64,000 nucleotides of DNA from Reticulitermes speratus (taxonomy: Eukaryota > Arthropoda > Insecta > Blattodea > Rhinotermitidae): the NCBI GenBank assembly GCA_021186555.1, contig JAJKFL010000039.1, positions 14,736,733 through 14,800,732 on the forward strand. The letters run 5' to 3'. The notes beneath the pieces were generated by a model. The model was not told the origin of the DNA. It saw nothing but the letters and a program-made list of their open reading frames with translations, and searched no databases. Each line of letters starts with the position of its first letter. Positions within the stretch are counted from its first letter, which is position 1. Below, one piece after another: positions 1-12,800 of the stretch. The position numbers and the translations under genes were made by a program.

Positions 1-3000
1 GCACCAAATGCTGTAACAAAAGGAAACACTGCATATTACCCACATAGTGCATTTGTGCATTCCGTTTTATTCTGAAAATAAAAGCCGATCACTTCCTATA
101 AAGTATCAACAGATTGGGCTTTATAATCAGCATGGAATGTGTTCTCTCTGAGGTAGGAAATTAATTTTTATGAAGACCAGATTTGCATGAAATTCAGTCT
201 TAAAATTGTTAGAATTAAACTCACTAAGCCTATCCCTGCTATTCACGAAATTAGCAAAAACCCTAGCCTTTAAGGTTAAGACTGGCCGCGGCGATAATGT
301 GATTGGCCACCAACTGGAGGACCAGGGACTTGTTCCCAGCACGGACGCGGAATTTTCCTGTCACCAACACCGCAACCAGGCAGACATTAAGATAAATAAA
401 ACTTCCTAACCTGTGGATGTCAGGAGATCAAAGGTCAAAGCAAGTGCTGAACTGCATCTAGTGTCCAATTTCGTAATGCTTGTACTTTCCACATCTGGAA
501 ATTTATAGACGATTTTGGCATGCTAGTTATTCGTATTTATGAACAAGAGTTCTTTCTTATAGAGGCCTAAACTTTTGAGTTTCAATTAGCCTCCTCTTCT
601 TTCATGCCGGTACAAGAGAATATATTGCAAGAAATTCCTTATGACTGGAAATTTTTGTCTTTACCATTATTCAGCACGGGAAAGTAAATCGATAAATATT
701 TAGGCCTAATAGAAGAGAGTTAGGAAATTAGAAAATCAGAAATTTCTCGATATTCTACTATGTCAAATAATAAATTTTTACTGAAGCAAAGCCTTGTTTT
801 CAAATACGTTACACTATGGGCAATACATAGCAGAGTAGTCAGTATTTTATAAGAATACGGTTTTGTAAAGTTACAACTTTCTTATCTGCTATGTAGCTGA
901 CGGGTGAAAATCCGAGGCAATACTTTTTATAAAAGTTAACGTCATGACTACGTCAAGAACATCTCTGGGGTCGCCTAAGTTCCTGACTGCTTTACTTTGA
1001 ATTAATGGAGAGTGAGGGGGAATGTGTGGAGTTTAACCCCAAAATTATGCTTCTCCACGATATAGCGCCCACGTACAGAGTGAAAATGATCTTCACATTG
1101 TTCTTCTTGTGTCTTCAAACTTTAAAGTAATTAATCTCAAATTATATCCACCATAGACGAACATGGGTAAAAGATGTACGTTAAGGTTAGAGGATTAACT
1201 GCATCGAATGTTTTCCTATTTCTATAATTTCTATAATTACGTCAGCGAAAGCGAGCCCATATTACTGTGCAGTACAATCAATGCTCTTTTGCAAATTTTT
1301 TCTTTAACCTCACAGACTTGCATGCGTTGTAAACAATTTTACCGAAAGTAATCAATGCATATGATCATGCCGATACCGAAAGTTAAAACAACATAATAAC
1401 ACGATCAATGTACAAAAAATATGGTGTATGCTGCTGTATTCTTGTATGTAGTTCAAACAACGAGGGAATGTTTTGTCACTAAACTGCTAATTGTACTGTA
1501 ATTAATGGGAAAGAATTATCCGGGAATCAAATTACAATTTTAATTGTAAATTTGTCAGCTAGGCCTGGACGTATTCAACTCGATATGGCTGTGTTCTAAT
1601 GTATTAAACTTAAACTTTTAGAGGCCATTATTAGATAAATGTACTGCCTGCTGTAAGATTTAGAGATTCTACACTTTTTCCACACAGTATTTATTTCATA
1701 TGGCTCTCAAAATCAGTACTAATAACAACTTTCCTAAATATTCTGACTGGTCTTTGCAGTGGAAAAAAGTTTGTGTTTTGTGAGATAGAAATTGAACTTG
1801 AACTAATATTTAGGCGAATTTGAGTCTTCAAATATTTATTTATGCCATACGGTATGATACAAATGGCGTGACGAATTACGGAGGCCTAGTATAAAAGCGG
1901 GGAAAGAGCACCAATGTGTCTTTCTGTTGGCTCCAGTACAGGCTTTACATTAATTTTACTTTGAACGAGGTGTTAGCTAGGCCTCTGACTAAATGTTCAG
2001 TTCTAATAAGAAAAAAACATAAATTTTGAGCTCTTTTCTATTCGCAGTAATCTGTTGTACCAGAGTGCTGTAAAGACGAAGGCAAATGCGAAAGCTTTTT
2101 AAAATCAGCTACTGTATTACATATAGGAAGATTTAAAATTATCACATTTTCCTTGTCCCTTAGAAAACAGTCACAATTATGTACAGATCCTTAAACAAGG
2201 CACTAAATAGTTTAGAAGTGAGCGGTCAGCCTTACGTTTCGGCCGCTTTAGACATGACGGATTAGCACTACGTAGCCACTGAATGGGTAATGACAGCCGT
2301 TCTGGACAAAGTGGCAGTGGAAAGAAAATCTGCGGCATTGTTCAGAAGTGAAACTGAATTTAAATCGACTGAAAATATGCGTTATTATACTAATAACCTT
2401 CGTAGGACTTGTATACAAAAATGTTACACCTCTACTTTACTTTAGCTTCAGACGATAGCTTGCTGGAATTTTACACCCTGTAGGATAAGTTTGTTCCGAT
2501 GTTTCGGAGGAACGTGCTGCCTCCATCTTCAGAGTAACCTAATTATGTTCAGGCAGCTGCTTAAGTGACTGAGAGGAGAACATGTGTCGCTTATGTGGGA
2601 AGTTTTCAAGAATTGTTGGAATCTGGAGCTACGAAAAGGGAACAGGTCTTGTACAGGGTGTTAAATTTTTCGGCTTAGGCCACTGACGCACGGAGAATTT
2701 CTTACGTGATAACAGTGACACCTTACAGCTGTATTAACCAAGCTATAGAGTCACCTTACTTACACGCTTTTTAAAACAGTAAATGGAAGACTATAAAATT
2801 ATTATCTAAAGTGTAACTTGTCCAATTCTCTCGCACACGGGGCGACGCTGTTGCAGCCGAGTCCAGCTGTCCGGCCACACAGCGCCACCACGAATCTGGT
2901 AGCCGCCGAGTGGGTTTCCATGTTCCGTCCGTCCGTCCGTCCGTGACGCATGTATCGCGGTAGCCGAGTTTCAGACTCAGACCTGCAGCCACTGGACCCT

Positions 3001-3085
3001 ATCCCTTGTCTCTGGCAGAGAGTAGGTGACCCCCTTCTTAGGTGCCATTTGTTATTATATGTACCTAGGCTGCACTAAGCCTATT

Positions 3086-3618
3086 TTAGGCGCCTTCGCA
3101 AAATTGGGAAAAACGACTATTAGCCTCGTCATGTCTATCTATCCTTCCGACTGCCTGTGTGTCTGTCTGTCCGCATGGAACAACTCGGCTCCTACTCGAC
3201 GGATTTTCATGAAATGTTAATTTCTGAATTTTTTAAAAAATCCGTCAAGAAAATTCAAGTTTCATTCAGATCTGACAAGAATAATGGGTACTTTACATGC
3301 AAACCTATGTACATTTATGATAATATCTCGTTCAATTCTTCTTGGAATGAGGAAGTTTTAGAAGATTTGTGGAGAAAGTCAAAACACATTTTTTATGTTC
3401 AATACAATTTTTCAGAAAATCGTGCCATTTATGAGATAATGTGGAAAAATATGGTAGAGCCGGAGAGGCTACAGATGACAATATACGAGTAATACGGTAC
3501 ATGCGCATTGTAAGCTGCGTGACTAAGGCTGCAGACAAACGTAACAATTAATGCGTTTGCACGGCAGGAATGATTACGCAAACACGCCTCAGCGTTACGT
3601 TATTTTACGTACATTGCC
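3086..3618 (+). repeat. Dispersed repeat R1, copy 1
   Basis: This stretch aligns by eye along its length with 21255-21769. Shared landmarks in the same order are GGCGC.TTCGCA, CGTCATGTCT, CATGGAA.AACTCGGCTCC, CTATGTACATTTATGATAAT, AATATGGTAGAGCCGG and CGCCTCAG.GTTA. The copies are diverged by substitutions and small indels, so both are old. An open frame of 111 codons at 3157-3492 is not kept in the other copy and is not taken as a gene. Class unknown; no terminal inverted repeats or poly-A tail are evident. Confidence 0.75.
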
Positions 3619-4134
3619 TCTGTCGATACATGTTCATGCAGACTGGAAACTGAAACGTGTGTGGCGTGGCTATTTGTGTCTCCCGACAGGTTCAAAGTGT
3701 GGAGTTTTGTGACAATGGTAATAAACTTTCGGCCTCACCAACAAGCGTGGAATTTGTTTACCAGGTTATCGATTATCTTATCCCAAGGAAACATTCGGCT
3801 TCATGCATTCGACTCATTGCAGTTCACACTATGGGGGTAAATGTGCTGTTGTCCGGGATATGAGGCCATGTGACCGTTTGTTCATTCATCTCTGTTTCCA
3901 TCACATGAAAGTTTGCCCTTCTTTTATTACTTCATTTTCATTCATTAATCATCACCATAAATAATCATCATCTTCCTAGTCATCGTGCAACAGCGCGCAA
4001 TCCTTTTAGACATAAGGTTAGGCCAAATCAAAACAAATTTTTTCCGTAATTTACATATCATCTAAGCGTTATTTATTTTTTGGTCGACAACTTTATATAG
4101 GCCTATGACCTACTAATTCCTTCCTCGCACAAAC

Positions 4135-4136
<2 letters not shown>

Positions 4137-4173
<37 letters not shown>

Positions 4174-4190
4174 TAATAACAATAATAATA
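4137..4190 (+). repeat. (TAA)n microsatellite
   Basis: Run of TAA/AAT triplets with two interspersed CAA units. The tyrosine-rich minus-strand open frame over it is a repeat artefact. Confidence 0.95.
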
Positions 4191-4264
4191 CGAATGCTGT
4201 TCGCACATTTCTTCTCGAAACAGTCTAACAGACTGCAGTAGGCTTTGGTGTTGAGAAAACACAC

Positions 4265-4266
<2 letters not shown>

Positions 4267-4298
<32 letters not shown>

Positions 4299-4683
4299 CA
4301 TGGCTCAACAGCCCTATATGGGCCCGGGCCTCCTCTTGCCTCCTCTTTTCGAGGTTACTAAGTCGTGCGCATTCGTGGCAGTTGGTGACTTGTCAACTGG
4401 CCGCGCTACTGTTTCTATCGATCCTGATGTGCCCGCCAGAGCCATCTGGCAGGCAGTCAGGAGACTTGGGTGAGAAATGGAGGCAATTTGGCTTACGCAA
4501 CATTTCTATTCATGCCCGTAAGGTTCTTTTACATGCCGTAAACCTACGACATGGGACCGACGGCTTTACTTCCCCTCCGAAGGAAGTGGTGCTCCGGATT
4601 TTTATCACCCTTTAAAATCCATCGACCCGCGAACCTTGGGTCCAGTGGCGAGCACGCTAACCACTAGTCCACCGAGGTCGACT
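4267..4683 (-). mobile_element. tRNA-derived SINE, family A, with target-site duplication
   Basis: On the minus strand the element begins near 4683 with a tRNA-like head. It has an A-box-like TGGACTAGTGGTTAGCG (about 4650-4670) and a B-box-like GGTTCGCGGGTCGATGG (about 4618-4636). It ends at 4267 in a (TTA)n tail. Flanking 14-mers GAGAAAACACACTA (4253-4266) and GAGGAAACACACTA (4684-4697) differ at one base and look like the target-site duplication. The 3' end contains GGGCTGTTGAGCCAT, which is also present at the end of SINE family F. Confidence 0.8.
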
Positions 4684-5127
4684 GAGGAAACACACTACAG
4701 TTTACAATACGGTTCGTGTCGCAACGGTATTATTTAACATTATTAATATGAACCTAAAAAAATGCAAGATTTTTAATTTTCTGATAAGTGAACAGTTGTA
4801 GAAAATATGGTAGCTTTTTATGGTGTGTAGATGTATCACACATCTCAATGACCTTAACAAGCCTGTATTAAATAAGGGGCTTAATTAAGGAAAGAGAAAC
4901 TAAACAATAATTTCTGACCTTATGTAGTGCAATATGCTTTAATACAATAGGCGTCTATCTTCTTTGAATCCGAAATAAACAAAGAGGAATATAAGACTCT
5001 GATGCCAATGTCTCAGAAAAAGGAATGCATAATATAGAAACAGTCGCAGGCCTACTGCAATGGAATTCACCTATCGAGTATTTCAGTCCTATTTCAAGTA
5101 AAGTTACTTCAAAAGTATATTTTATTC

Positions 5128-5189
5128 TTATCAATAGTACAGTCACAACAAACACATACTTGTGTTGGTTGTGACTGTACTATTGATAA
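5128..5189. repeat. Perfect inverted repeat, 22-bp arms
   Basis: Arms 5128-5149 and 5168-5189 are exact reverse complements (left arm starts TTATCAATAGTACAG). The 18-base spacer has a further small complementarity (AACACA/TGTGTT). It resembles the apex of the palindromic insertions elsewhere but lacks their tail and hammerhead motifs. Confidence 0.9.
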
Positions 5190-6276
5190 CAGTGAAATAT
5201 CCTTTTACATTTACATGCCAATGGGGATGTCTAATATCAAAATTAAAGTTACTTCTACGAAATTATAAGCATGTACGACAGATCTACAATTTTCAGTGTT
5301 CTTAGTAAAAAGGTAAAATTATCTCTATAGCAATGCCATGACGTCACTGCTGACAACCAACCTGACGATTTTTTGTTTGTAATTAGGTAAAATAGAGATA
5401 TTGCCTTAATTATGCCGTTCTGTTTAGCCCCGGGCTAAAAGTCTTTGCCATTTTTATGCATAATTAACAGCAACTACACGAAACTCATAAAAGCAGTTAA
5501 ATGTATTTCACTTTTTATTAGGTTTTGTATTTGCCGTGAGTGAATTTCACTCACCCTCCAGAGTAAATTATTGATTGGAGAATAATTTGTCACATGATAA
5601 ATAGTGTTTTATATGACGAGAGAATCTCTTGTCTTATACATGTTTACAATTGTTAGTGTTCGGCTAGTGTTACTGGTTGACCAACTGGGATGAATTTACC
5701 CTAAAAATGTCTAGTATTAATTCCAAAAATAATTGCGAAATTGCAGTCTTTAAATTACTGCCTTGTGTTTTCTCAGAATGTTTTGGTATTTCACATTACA
5801 CAGTAGTAATATCTAGCACAACTTTACCACGAAAATGTTCTTTGAGCTCTACGGAGGCGTAAAGAATTTTTTTCGGGAGAATATAAATTCACGGTAAAAT
5901 AAAATAAAAAAACTTGGGCCCTTTGTTAATAGGCCCAAATGTACTGAAAATATGACATACTGTGTAACTTTTATTGCAACGAATCCATTATAGTACTTAT
6001 ATTTATGGTATAAACTATAATAAAACATTATTAGAACATGTCCTTACACGTTTCGGGAGATCCAGGCCATTCTCACGGTAACAATTTAGGCCTAAACATC
6101 CTGGAAGGTACCTTCCCCTCAGGATGGCTTGGATTGCCCGAAATCACAAACATTCAGCTACTCGCTTTTGCTGACAGAATTGCTAATATTTTCGTGTAAA
6201 TTACCTCTTATTCTTACAGATTTTAAACAAAATTTTAATATTGCAAAAATTTGTAACAAAACTGCTTAACATCAGT

Positions 6277-6440
6277 GTGAGATTTGGGGTCTCCACGGCA
6301 TTGACTATCAGGACTACTGTATTCCGGTTTGTGACGCCGTGTAGTTTGGTAGATATGCAGTTTCGGGGGAACCTGTTACCTCTATTGTATGTAACTCATT
6401 TCAGTAACTCTCGAGTTTTTACATATGGACAGAAGGTCTT
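6277..6440 (+). mobile_element. Decayed interspersed element fragment (VTPCSLVD type)
   Basis: The + frame reads RFGVSTALTIRTTVFRFVTP then CSLVDMQFRGNLLPLLY. This matches a translated repeat very common in cockroach and termite genomes, usually of the form VFWDVTPCSLVDIYRRFRG. The similarity is recalled, not searched. No complete protein is present; treat as repeat, not gene. Confidence 0.55.
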
Positions 6441-7433
6441 AAACAGAGACATGGCGAAGGAAGTTGCCCTTGCGAAGAAACCAAAAACAAAGAAATGCGG
6501 GTCTGTATGAAAGCCCAGGCTACGTAAGGAAATAATAGGACTATTGTTAGGTAAATGAGAGGATGGATGATTAGGTTGTCTTGAATCTTAGGAGGAGGAA
6601 TGTTTAATGCATCTCAGCATGGCGCATAAAGTTGCGAGAAGTGTGATAGGCACACGTGCACATTTCTCTTCTCTTATGGGATCAGAATTTTCATCGTCGT
6701 GTTCAGACTGTCCGTCATTTAACCTTAGCTGTTTCAGTCCAGTCAGTACTCTCACAACTTAGGCCTATTTATCTAAAAGCAACTTTAGACTAAATATTAT
6801 AATTTTTTCTATATCTATGCCTCTAAGCTATTTCTTCATCTTCGTGAAACAAATTCAGTAACAGGCCTATAGATAAAGACTTAACTGCAAAGCCACCTTA
6901 GTCTACAGATCCAGGCCTAATTAAACATTAAATCAGCAAAGGAACTTAGCCAAACGTCGTATAAAAACGTAGGCACTAAATAAGTGTAAATGTCCAACTT
7001 CAATAGAAGAAAAGGCCAAACCAGCATTTTTCCATCTTTCAGGACCCACGGAACTGTCTGATATATCCTAGTTCAGAAACTATTGACATGCTGAGAAGTT
7101 TGGAGGGAGATCCTCAACGGCGAGTTATGAATGACTGTCCTGTCAGTAGGCCTAAATCGCCGGACACAGTTGTTTTTCTCGCGGCGCACACTTTGGGAAC
7201 CACTAGTAGGAGGATAACAGCTACATTGCTAGGCAAGCGGACAACAAATTTCTGTCGCCTGATTTTAGGTTCATGCCTACAAAGTTTACTGATATAGGCC
7301 TATGCGTGTCAGAGATTAGTGACACAGATCTGGACCCAAACCAAAAACTTCAAATAACCCCTCTTAGTTATCCTCTTTCGAGAAACTTTCTTTTCCGGTT
7401 TATGTTGTTCTCTTTTCAAAGTATTTATGCCTT

Positions 7434-7681
7434 TTCACAATATTTATTCCAACAACCGCACAACAATCAAAAGAAAATAGTTTACAAATATATGACAATG
7501 GCCATCTTCGGGGAGGTGTTTATAAATATGCTAATGCCCAACAGACAAAAATAATTTACAATTATAAAGGCATAACCACCTCCCTGGAGATGGTCACTGT
7601 AGGCCGAAACACGTAGCAGTGTCATATATTTATAAACTATTTTATTTTTATTTTTGTGCAGTTGGGATAAATATTGTGAAT
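7434..7681 (+). mobile_element. Palindromic insertion with decayed hammerhead motif
   Basis: The left arm (about 7434-7530) and right arm (about 7575-7681) are imperfect reverse complements. For example, TTCACAATATTTATTCCAAC pairs with the region ending GTTGGGATAAATATTGTGAA. The right arm holds CTGGAGA, a possible stem II (GGTC/GGCC) and GAAACACGTA, a damaged form of the hammerhead core. TGCACGG follows at 7690-7696, the same tail motif as in other copies. The left arm has lost the GAAAC portion. Confidence 0.6.
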
Positions 7682-8143
7682 TAGTCTGCTGCACGGAACA
7701 GGGATAATTTTAAATATCTGTGCTTACTTAAACTTGTCAACATGCCCTGTAGGTTTGTTAAGTAACTTACGATACGAGATTCCGTTCTTGGAATGCGAAC
7801 AGCGTCATACCTCAGTCACACTGCTGTGAAAACCTCAAAACAAATTACGATTTGTCATCAATATTTATCACGGTTAGCTATTTCTTTCTTTATTATTGTG
7901 TTTAGGCTATTACCTATTAATTTATCTTGAAGATAAAAACGTTAAACAGAATGCTGTGGATGTGTAATTTCACCTCTCAGTCCGGGCTGATTTGTTTGAA
8001 AATCGTACAGCGGGCGACAGTGAACAGTCAAATGGCCTCTAGCAAATAGTCATAGGCCTAACAGTAATTGTCATTCTTATAATTGTGCTAAATTAGACTT
8101 CTCTTTGTTCATTACTTAAAACGCAAACAACTTAATTCGTGTA

Positions 8144-8304
8144 AGATGTGTTCAAAAATCACCAACTAATGCACATAAACTTTTTCTCAATAGTTTATTC
8201 TTAAAATACCTTAGAACAAACTATTGAGAAAAAGTTTATGTGCATTAGTTGGTGATTTTTGAACACATCTCATTTGAAAATGCACGGTAGATACAACGTT
8301 AAGT
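8144..8304 (+). mobile_element. Palindromic insertion with tail and target-site duplication
   Basis: Arms 8144-8196 and 8218-8270 are perfect 53-bp reverse complements around a 21-base apex. They are followed by a 34-base tail with AAAATGCACGGTAGATAC. Flanks TTAATTCGTGTA (8132-8143) and TTAATTCCTGTA (8305-8316) match at 11 of 12 bases and abut the element exactly. The arms contain CACCAACTAATGCAC, shared with the palindromes at 13405-13731 and 59291-59398. No hammerhead core: the apex lies before it would start. Confidence 0.85.
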
Positions 8305-9149
8305 TTAATTCCTGTAGTCTTAGCAACGAGATTAAAATTTGTGCGACGGGTCGTTACTTAAATTCGCGTGCATGTTTTATGAAAAAGTTAATTATCACTT
8401 GAACAGAAAAAGCCAAGATTATGAAATAAAAGGCATTTTGTGATAATAAAATACAAGTTAGCAGTATGTTTTAAACAATCAATCAAATGTTCCTGTTGCC
8501 TAAATGTGTGAAATTAACTTCTAGGGGATTTATAGCACTTGCTTGTTGTGTTCAGTACAACTGCTGAATTTTCAGAAACACAGGAGAAGAACTCCTAGTC
8601 CGAAGAAATAATCACGCCTGTTAGTATTTTTAATTTTACATTTTTAACAAAAATTATATTTTGCAAACGCGAAAAATCTCACGCAAATTTCCGCGGGTCA
8701 CGTAAAAACTAATGTGCTGGTGTTTCGGTGTTAAAGCAGCACAAGTGATACTTTCCCAATACCCAGAAAGGAGCTTTTCGTGTCCTTCAAATATCGACAT
8801 ACTTGTTTTAATGACTGTTCTAAAACGCCACTCACATTGAATTACACATATACAACTGGAACAGAACTGGACTGATGTGCCAGATGGAAATGCAACAGTG
8901 TAGTCCAACGAACCTCTCAAGTGCAGGGATTAACGGACAGGTCATTTGTCATCTGCCTGCTACTGAGGACAAACTACATTTTTGTTACACATTTCACCTC
9001 CCATTCTTTCACGACGACATTCTGTATGGACGTGCCATTGTTTTCCACTCTAGAATTTCTTGATGGGTTTTGTGGACAGCCAGCCTTCTGGAGCCCCATA
9101 AACATGAACGTGCTTGTTTCCCCCTTCCTTCCGGCTCATCATTAGTGTT

Positions 9150-9795
9150 ACTGGGCCCAGACTTTTGAGAATGCATGGAGGGCGGGCTAGAGGGCCGCGG
9201 CATGCTCGTCCTCCACTCCGGTTGGCTATGCGACTTCATGAAGGCGGGATTTTGTCCTTCGATTCGTCCAGTGATTGGTGAACTAGGTAATAATCCCGCC
9301 TTAGCGAGAGGGGAAATACAAGGCACCCAACTGGCGATTCCGGTTTCTGTCGTTCTGAAATTCGTCGCCAGAGGTTACCCCACGCTCGTATTCAGTGTGT
9401 GCCGAGAGCTGACGGTGGTCACTGTGCTGGGCCGTGACTGCAGCTGCAGGGTTCGACGGACGGACAGCGGATGGCAGTGTTATTGTTGCACATCCAGGGG
9501 GCGGGGGTGAGATTATCCCCCTTGTAGGGACACATAACAACCCCCAGGCATCAGTTAAACTCTCCCCCTCCACCCGTTTAGTGTTGTATTGATTGCTGAG
9601 ACTAAAGACTTGATCTGTGCCACATTATCTGGAGGTGGAGTTGCGGGCGACGGGTCGCGGACCGGCCGGCTGGGGTCCCCGCGATGTAGCGGCGAAACAG
9701 TGCTTCGTCATGACGGGACTATTGCGGTAGTGCGCGCACCGTGCGACATGTGGACTCGAGTGCTTGTTGTGTAAGTCTTGTAGTCGCAAGTGACA
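9150..9795 (+). promoter_or_regulatory. GC-rich promoter-proximal region and 5'UTR of the Iroquois gene
   Basis: This segment is clearly richer in G+C and CpG than the surrounding DNA and runs up to the start codon at 9796. An in-frame TAG at 9781-9783 lies five codons upstream of the ATG, which supports that start. A TCAGTT at 9551-9556 fits the arthropod initiator consensus and is a possible transcription start. No TATA box or perfect downstream element was found at the right spacing, and the exact start site is unknown. Open frames here on both strands (for example 9175-9510 and 9009-9326) look like by-products of high GC content. Confidence 0.5.
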
Positions 9796-9843
9796 ATGTC
9801 TGCATACGCTCAGTTCGGCTATTCCTACCCGTCTGCCTCCCAG
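9796..9843 (+). CDS. mirr: Iroquois-family homeobox gene, first coding exon
   Basis: This exon encodes the extreme N-terminus of an Iroquois (Irx/TALE) homeobox transcription factor, MSAYAQFGYSYPSASQ, and ends on a codon boundary at CAG|GTAAGC, a good splice donor. Iroquois proteins of insects start with M(S/A)AY.QFGY...PSASQ followed by LL; here LL opens the exon at 28331, and both junctions are phase 0. The start codon context is GTGACAATG, with an in-frame stop 15 bases upstream. Iroquois proteins are nuclear regulators that pattern the dorsal head, eye, notum and follicle epithelium. The MSAYAQ start and the PRLS run in exon 2 favour mirror over araucan/caupolican, but this is from memory of the family and could be wrong. 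The exon is too short (16 codons) to be found as an ordinary open frame. Confidence 0.88.
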
Positions 9844-12800
9844 GTAAGCTGCATGCTGTGCTGGTTAGAGTAAGGACACTGAAACATTGGCTGCGAGGAA
9901 CAGAAGGTCAGAGTAGACACACAATAGACATACTGCCCTTCGTGTGTAGCGATACACTTCAAACTACCAGTGGGCCTATATTAGACTATACGCTTAAAAT
10001 TGCCGGTATTTAAAATAGGGTGGTACCAGACTGCAAGTGGGGGAAGGTAATTGGTACGCCGTATATGAAGTATGTCGTGTAGCTTTTTACAGATCTCATG
10101 AAACGAGAATTGTCTGAAAATTGCGCCAGTATCTGTCATGGGCAACAACAAACATCTACTTCACTATATACGAATCAGCCATTACCTGTGCGCCGTTGAG
10201 TCCTGATACTGTAAGATACTGTAAGATACTTTACCTAACGTCTGTGATACTCTGCTGATGTTATATTGAGAGATTTTACGAATGCTCTAGCGTAACTGTA
10301 CGTCAGTGGTTTCCAGTTCGGAATTTACTTACATGATTTATTTCAGTTTGTAAATACACAACACGGTCGCAATAGGCCGCATATCGGATTAATACGAATT
10401 ATTATGTTTCATTAAGTAGCTTCATTTTTATTAGGCTGTGGTTTGTGTAAAATTACTGCAACGAAATCGCAGATAAGAAAGGAGTCAGTCTGAAGTCAGA
10501 CTTCTAACTATTCAGAATAATATCACGTTCATAACTTTAAGGTTTTAAATCCAGCAACATTAAATTTGAAATAATATAACATTTGAAGAATCTCATAAAA
10601 CCACAATAGAACACACAATGTACTGTGGTTTAGACACAAAACAGATGATTCATATGGATGTTTAATTTATTAATAAATAAATTTAATTTATAGAATATAT
10701 GAAAGAGTCAACGCGTGTGTAAACTAAATTACAGGTGCTAAACAATTCGAGTGACTTATACGCAACTAAACTCAACAACGCCTGAATATTCTAAAATACA
10801 AACTCACAGTCTTTAGTTTTAATAAAGAGAGCGCTGGGCCGATTGTTCTGGGCAGAAGTAACAGCTCCTTTAACGTATGTAATTGGCAAGCGATATTGCA
10901 GCATAGACTGTGTGCAATCAAGCGCTGTATCTACGGTGTCCAAGGCCCAAGTAAAAATTGCCATCCAAAACATGATTAAACTCCGGTGATAAGGAAGGTC
11001 TTTGAACAGTTTTTATACAGTACGATAAATATTTAAGAGATCCTTCAAAAAGAGAGCGATAAAAACAGGATTTCAAAAATAAACGAACACGAAGTAATTT
11101 TATGGTGTTGATATGCAATTCTGTGTGTTTGCTTTTATAGCCTTTGAAAAGTTGTTGTGCCCTCGAGACATCCAGGTTTGTTCTTGGTAGTTTTCATGGT
11201 TTTGTTTGTAGGTATAATTTGTAGAGCGAACTGAATATACAGTCAATTTAGGAATACTTTTAAAAATAGGATAATTATATATGCTGTGGATATTAAACGT
11301 TTTCAGTATTGTTAATGGAATGTGTAATAGACGAAAGGCAAGCATCAGTGATGAAAAGTCACGACAATAATTCAGGATGCTTTTGAACAAACATTTCATT
11401 TGAGAAGGTGATGAAAACAGAATTGGTCAGCCGAACGGAATGCGAAGCATCGAAACCTTCTTAACAGCCCGCTAATTCAGAATATACTAACTGTTTGGAA
11501 TGTTGTAAGGTGTGTCTGGACTGTGGCTACACTTTATTAGTGCTTAGCCTTCGAAACAGTGCCCTGGTTTACTACAATAACACACTTTATTAAGGTGACT
11601 TCGGTAATGCAAAATAAGTAATAGTGCGGACTGCTAGCGAGTTGGGACTTCGCTCTGTGCATATCCGAGTTTTAAGTGTCGGGTTGTCCGGTACTGTAGG
11701 GGCCTTATGAATGACAGGTTCCGGGTTTAAGTCCAGTCACATGTCTCAAGTATTAATTGTTTCAGAATGAAATTGATTTTGAAGCACCAAATTCTTTACA
11801 CCGTGAAAATAGATGATGATGATGATGATGACAGTGAACATCTGTGTGTGGGTTTTCATAGCGCAATACAAATAGCGCAATAACTAAACACCAGTTTCCA
11901 ATTAATGTAAGCTGCTTGTGCTTTAAATTGTCACAGTAGTCCGTAAGACTATTGTAACATTTGTAGGCTTGCTTTTTGTCGCCGTTGTGTTTCTTAAATC
12001 TGTACATGACTTAGGCCTTATGGCTTTACCCTGCGCCTAAGTGTAAGTTCAAATAAAGTCTGTATGTGTCGGTACAATTACAAAATGCACCCATATGTGA
12101 AAACATTATGATGTTTATGTACTTATTGTTCGTTCGTTTGATGACGCATTAGCGTACAGTGGAAGGATGGCGTAGTGAAAATGATTTGGAAAATATGTGA
12201 AAGGGTCTGGGCAAATTGTAAATTAGTGCCCCGACGTTTGCCTGGAAGGACTTAGGAAGACTACGAAGAATTTCAAGGCAAGATAACAAGAAGTCCTGAC
12301 CTATATGTGAAACCAGGGTCTTCGGAACACGCGACACGAACGATCACCATTTGGCTCCGACGCGCTATTCTGTCTTTATGCTAAATGTATAATAATAATA
12401 ATAATAATAATAATAAATGTAAGCCTGAGCTAAACTCGAAAAATTGATTACTACTGGCACATTGCTATCACCGGCAGAGAACTAATATAATTGTCTGAAG
12501 GAAATGAAAGAAACATCGGCTTCAGAGAACGAGCCTATAACTTTCAATAAAATGGCCTATAATTTTAAAATTCGTGCGACACTTTAAATTTCAATGATAA
12601 CATTTTTATTATTAATAAATAAATATTTAAGTCATATTTTATATACAGTTATTTCAGTACTATACTTTGCTTAAACAAAATTTATGGTAGAGCCTATCTC
12701 ATTTTACTTTACCCTCTCAGTAGCTTGGAGCCTGTTTTAAGATTCCTGTAAGCTAACTCCTGGCCATGCGAGAACTAAGCAACATTTTGATTTGGGGTTG

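Larger units (their letters stand above)
1..9150. other. Upstream flank of the Iroquois gene, no gene recognised
   Basis: No coding exon is recognisable on either strand here. Open frames are short and lack family features. The stretch holds a dispersed repeat (3086-3618), a tRNA-derived SINE (4267-4683), a perfect hairpin (5128-5189), a decayed transposon fragment (6277-6440), two palindromic insertions (7434-7681 and 8144-8304) and two decayed hammerhead-like motifs (near 2500 and 6050). I see nothing specific in 1-2460, 3620-4136, 5190-6030, 6450-7430 and 8320-9150 beyond AT-rich DNA with repeated AGGCCTA heptamers. Enhancers of the gene may lie here but cannot be read from sequence alone. 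Confidence 0.6.

Noticed and set aside
3157..3492. 111-codon open frame as a gene
   Set aside because: Lies inside dispersed repeat R1, and the frame is not preserved in the copy at 21255-21769.
9009..9573. Overlapping open frames of 90-111 codons on both strands
   Set aside because: They fall in the GC-rich promoter/5'UTR segment where stops are rare, and show no domain or consistent start.
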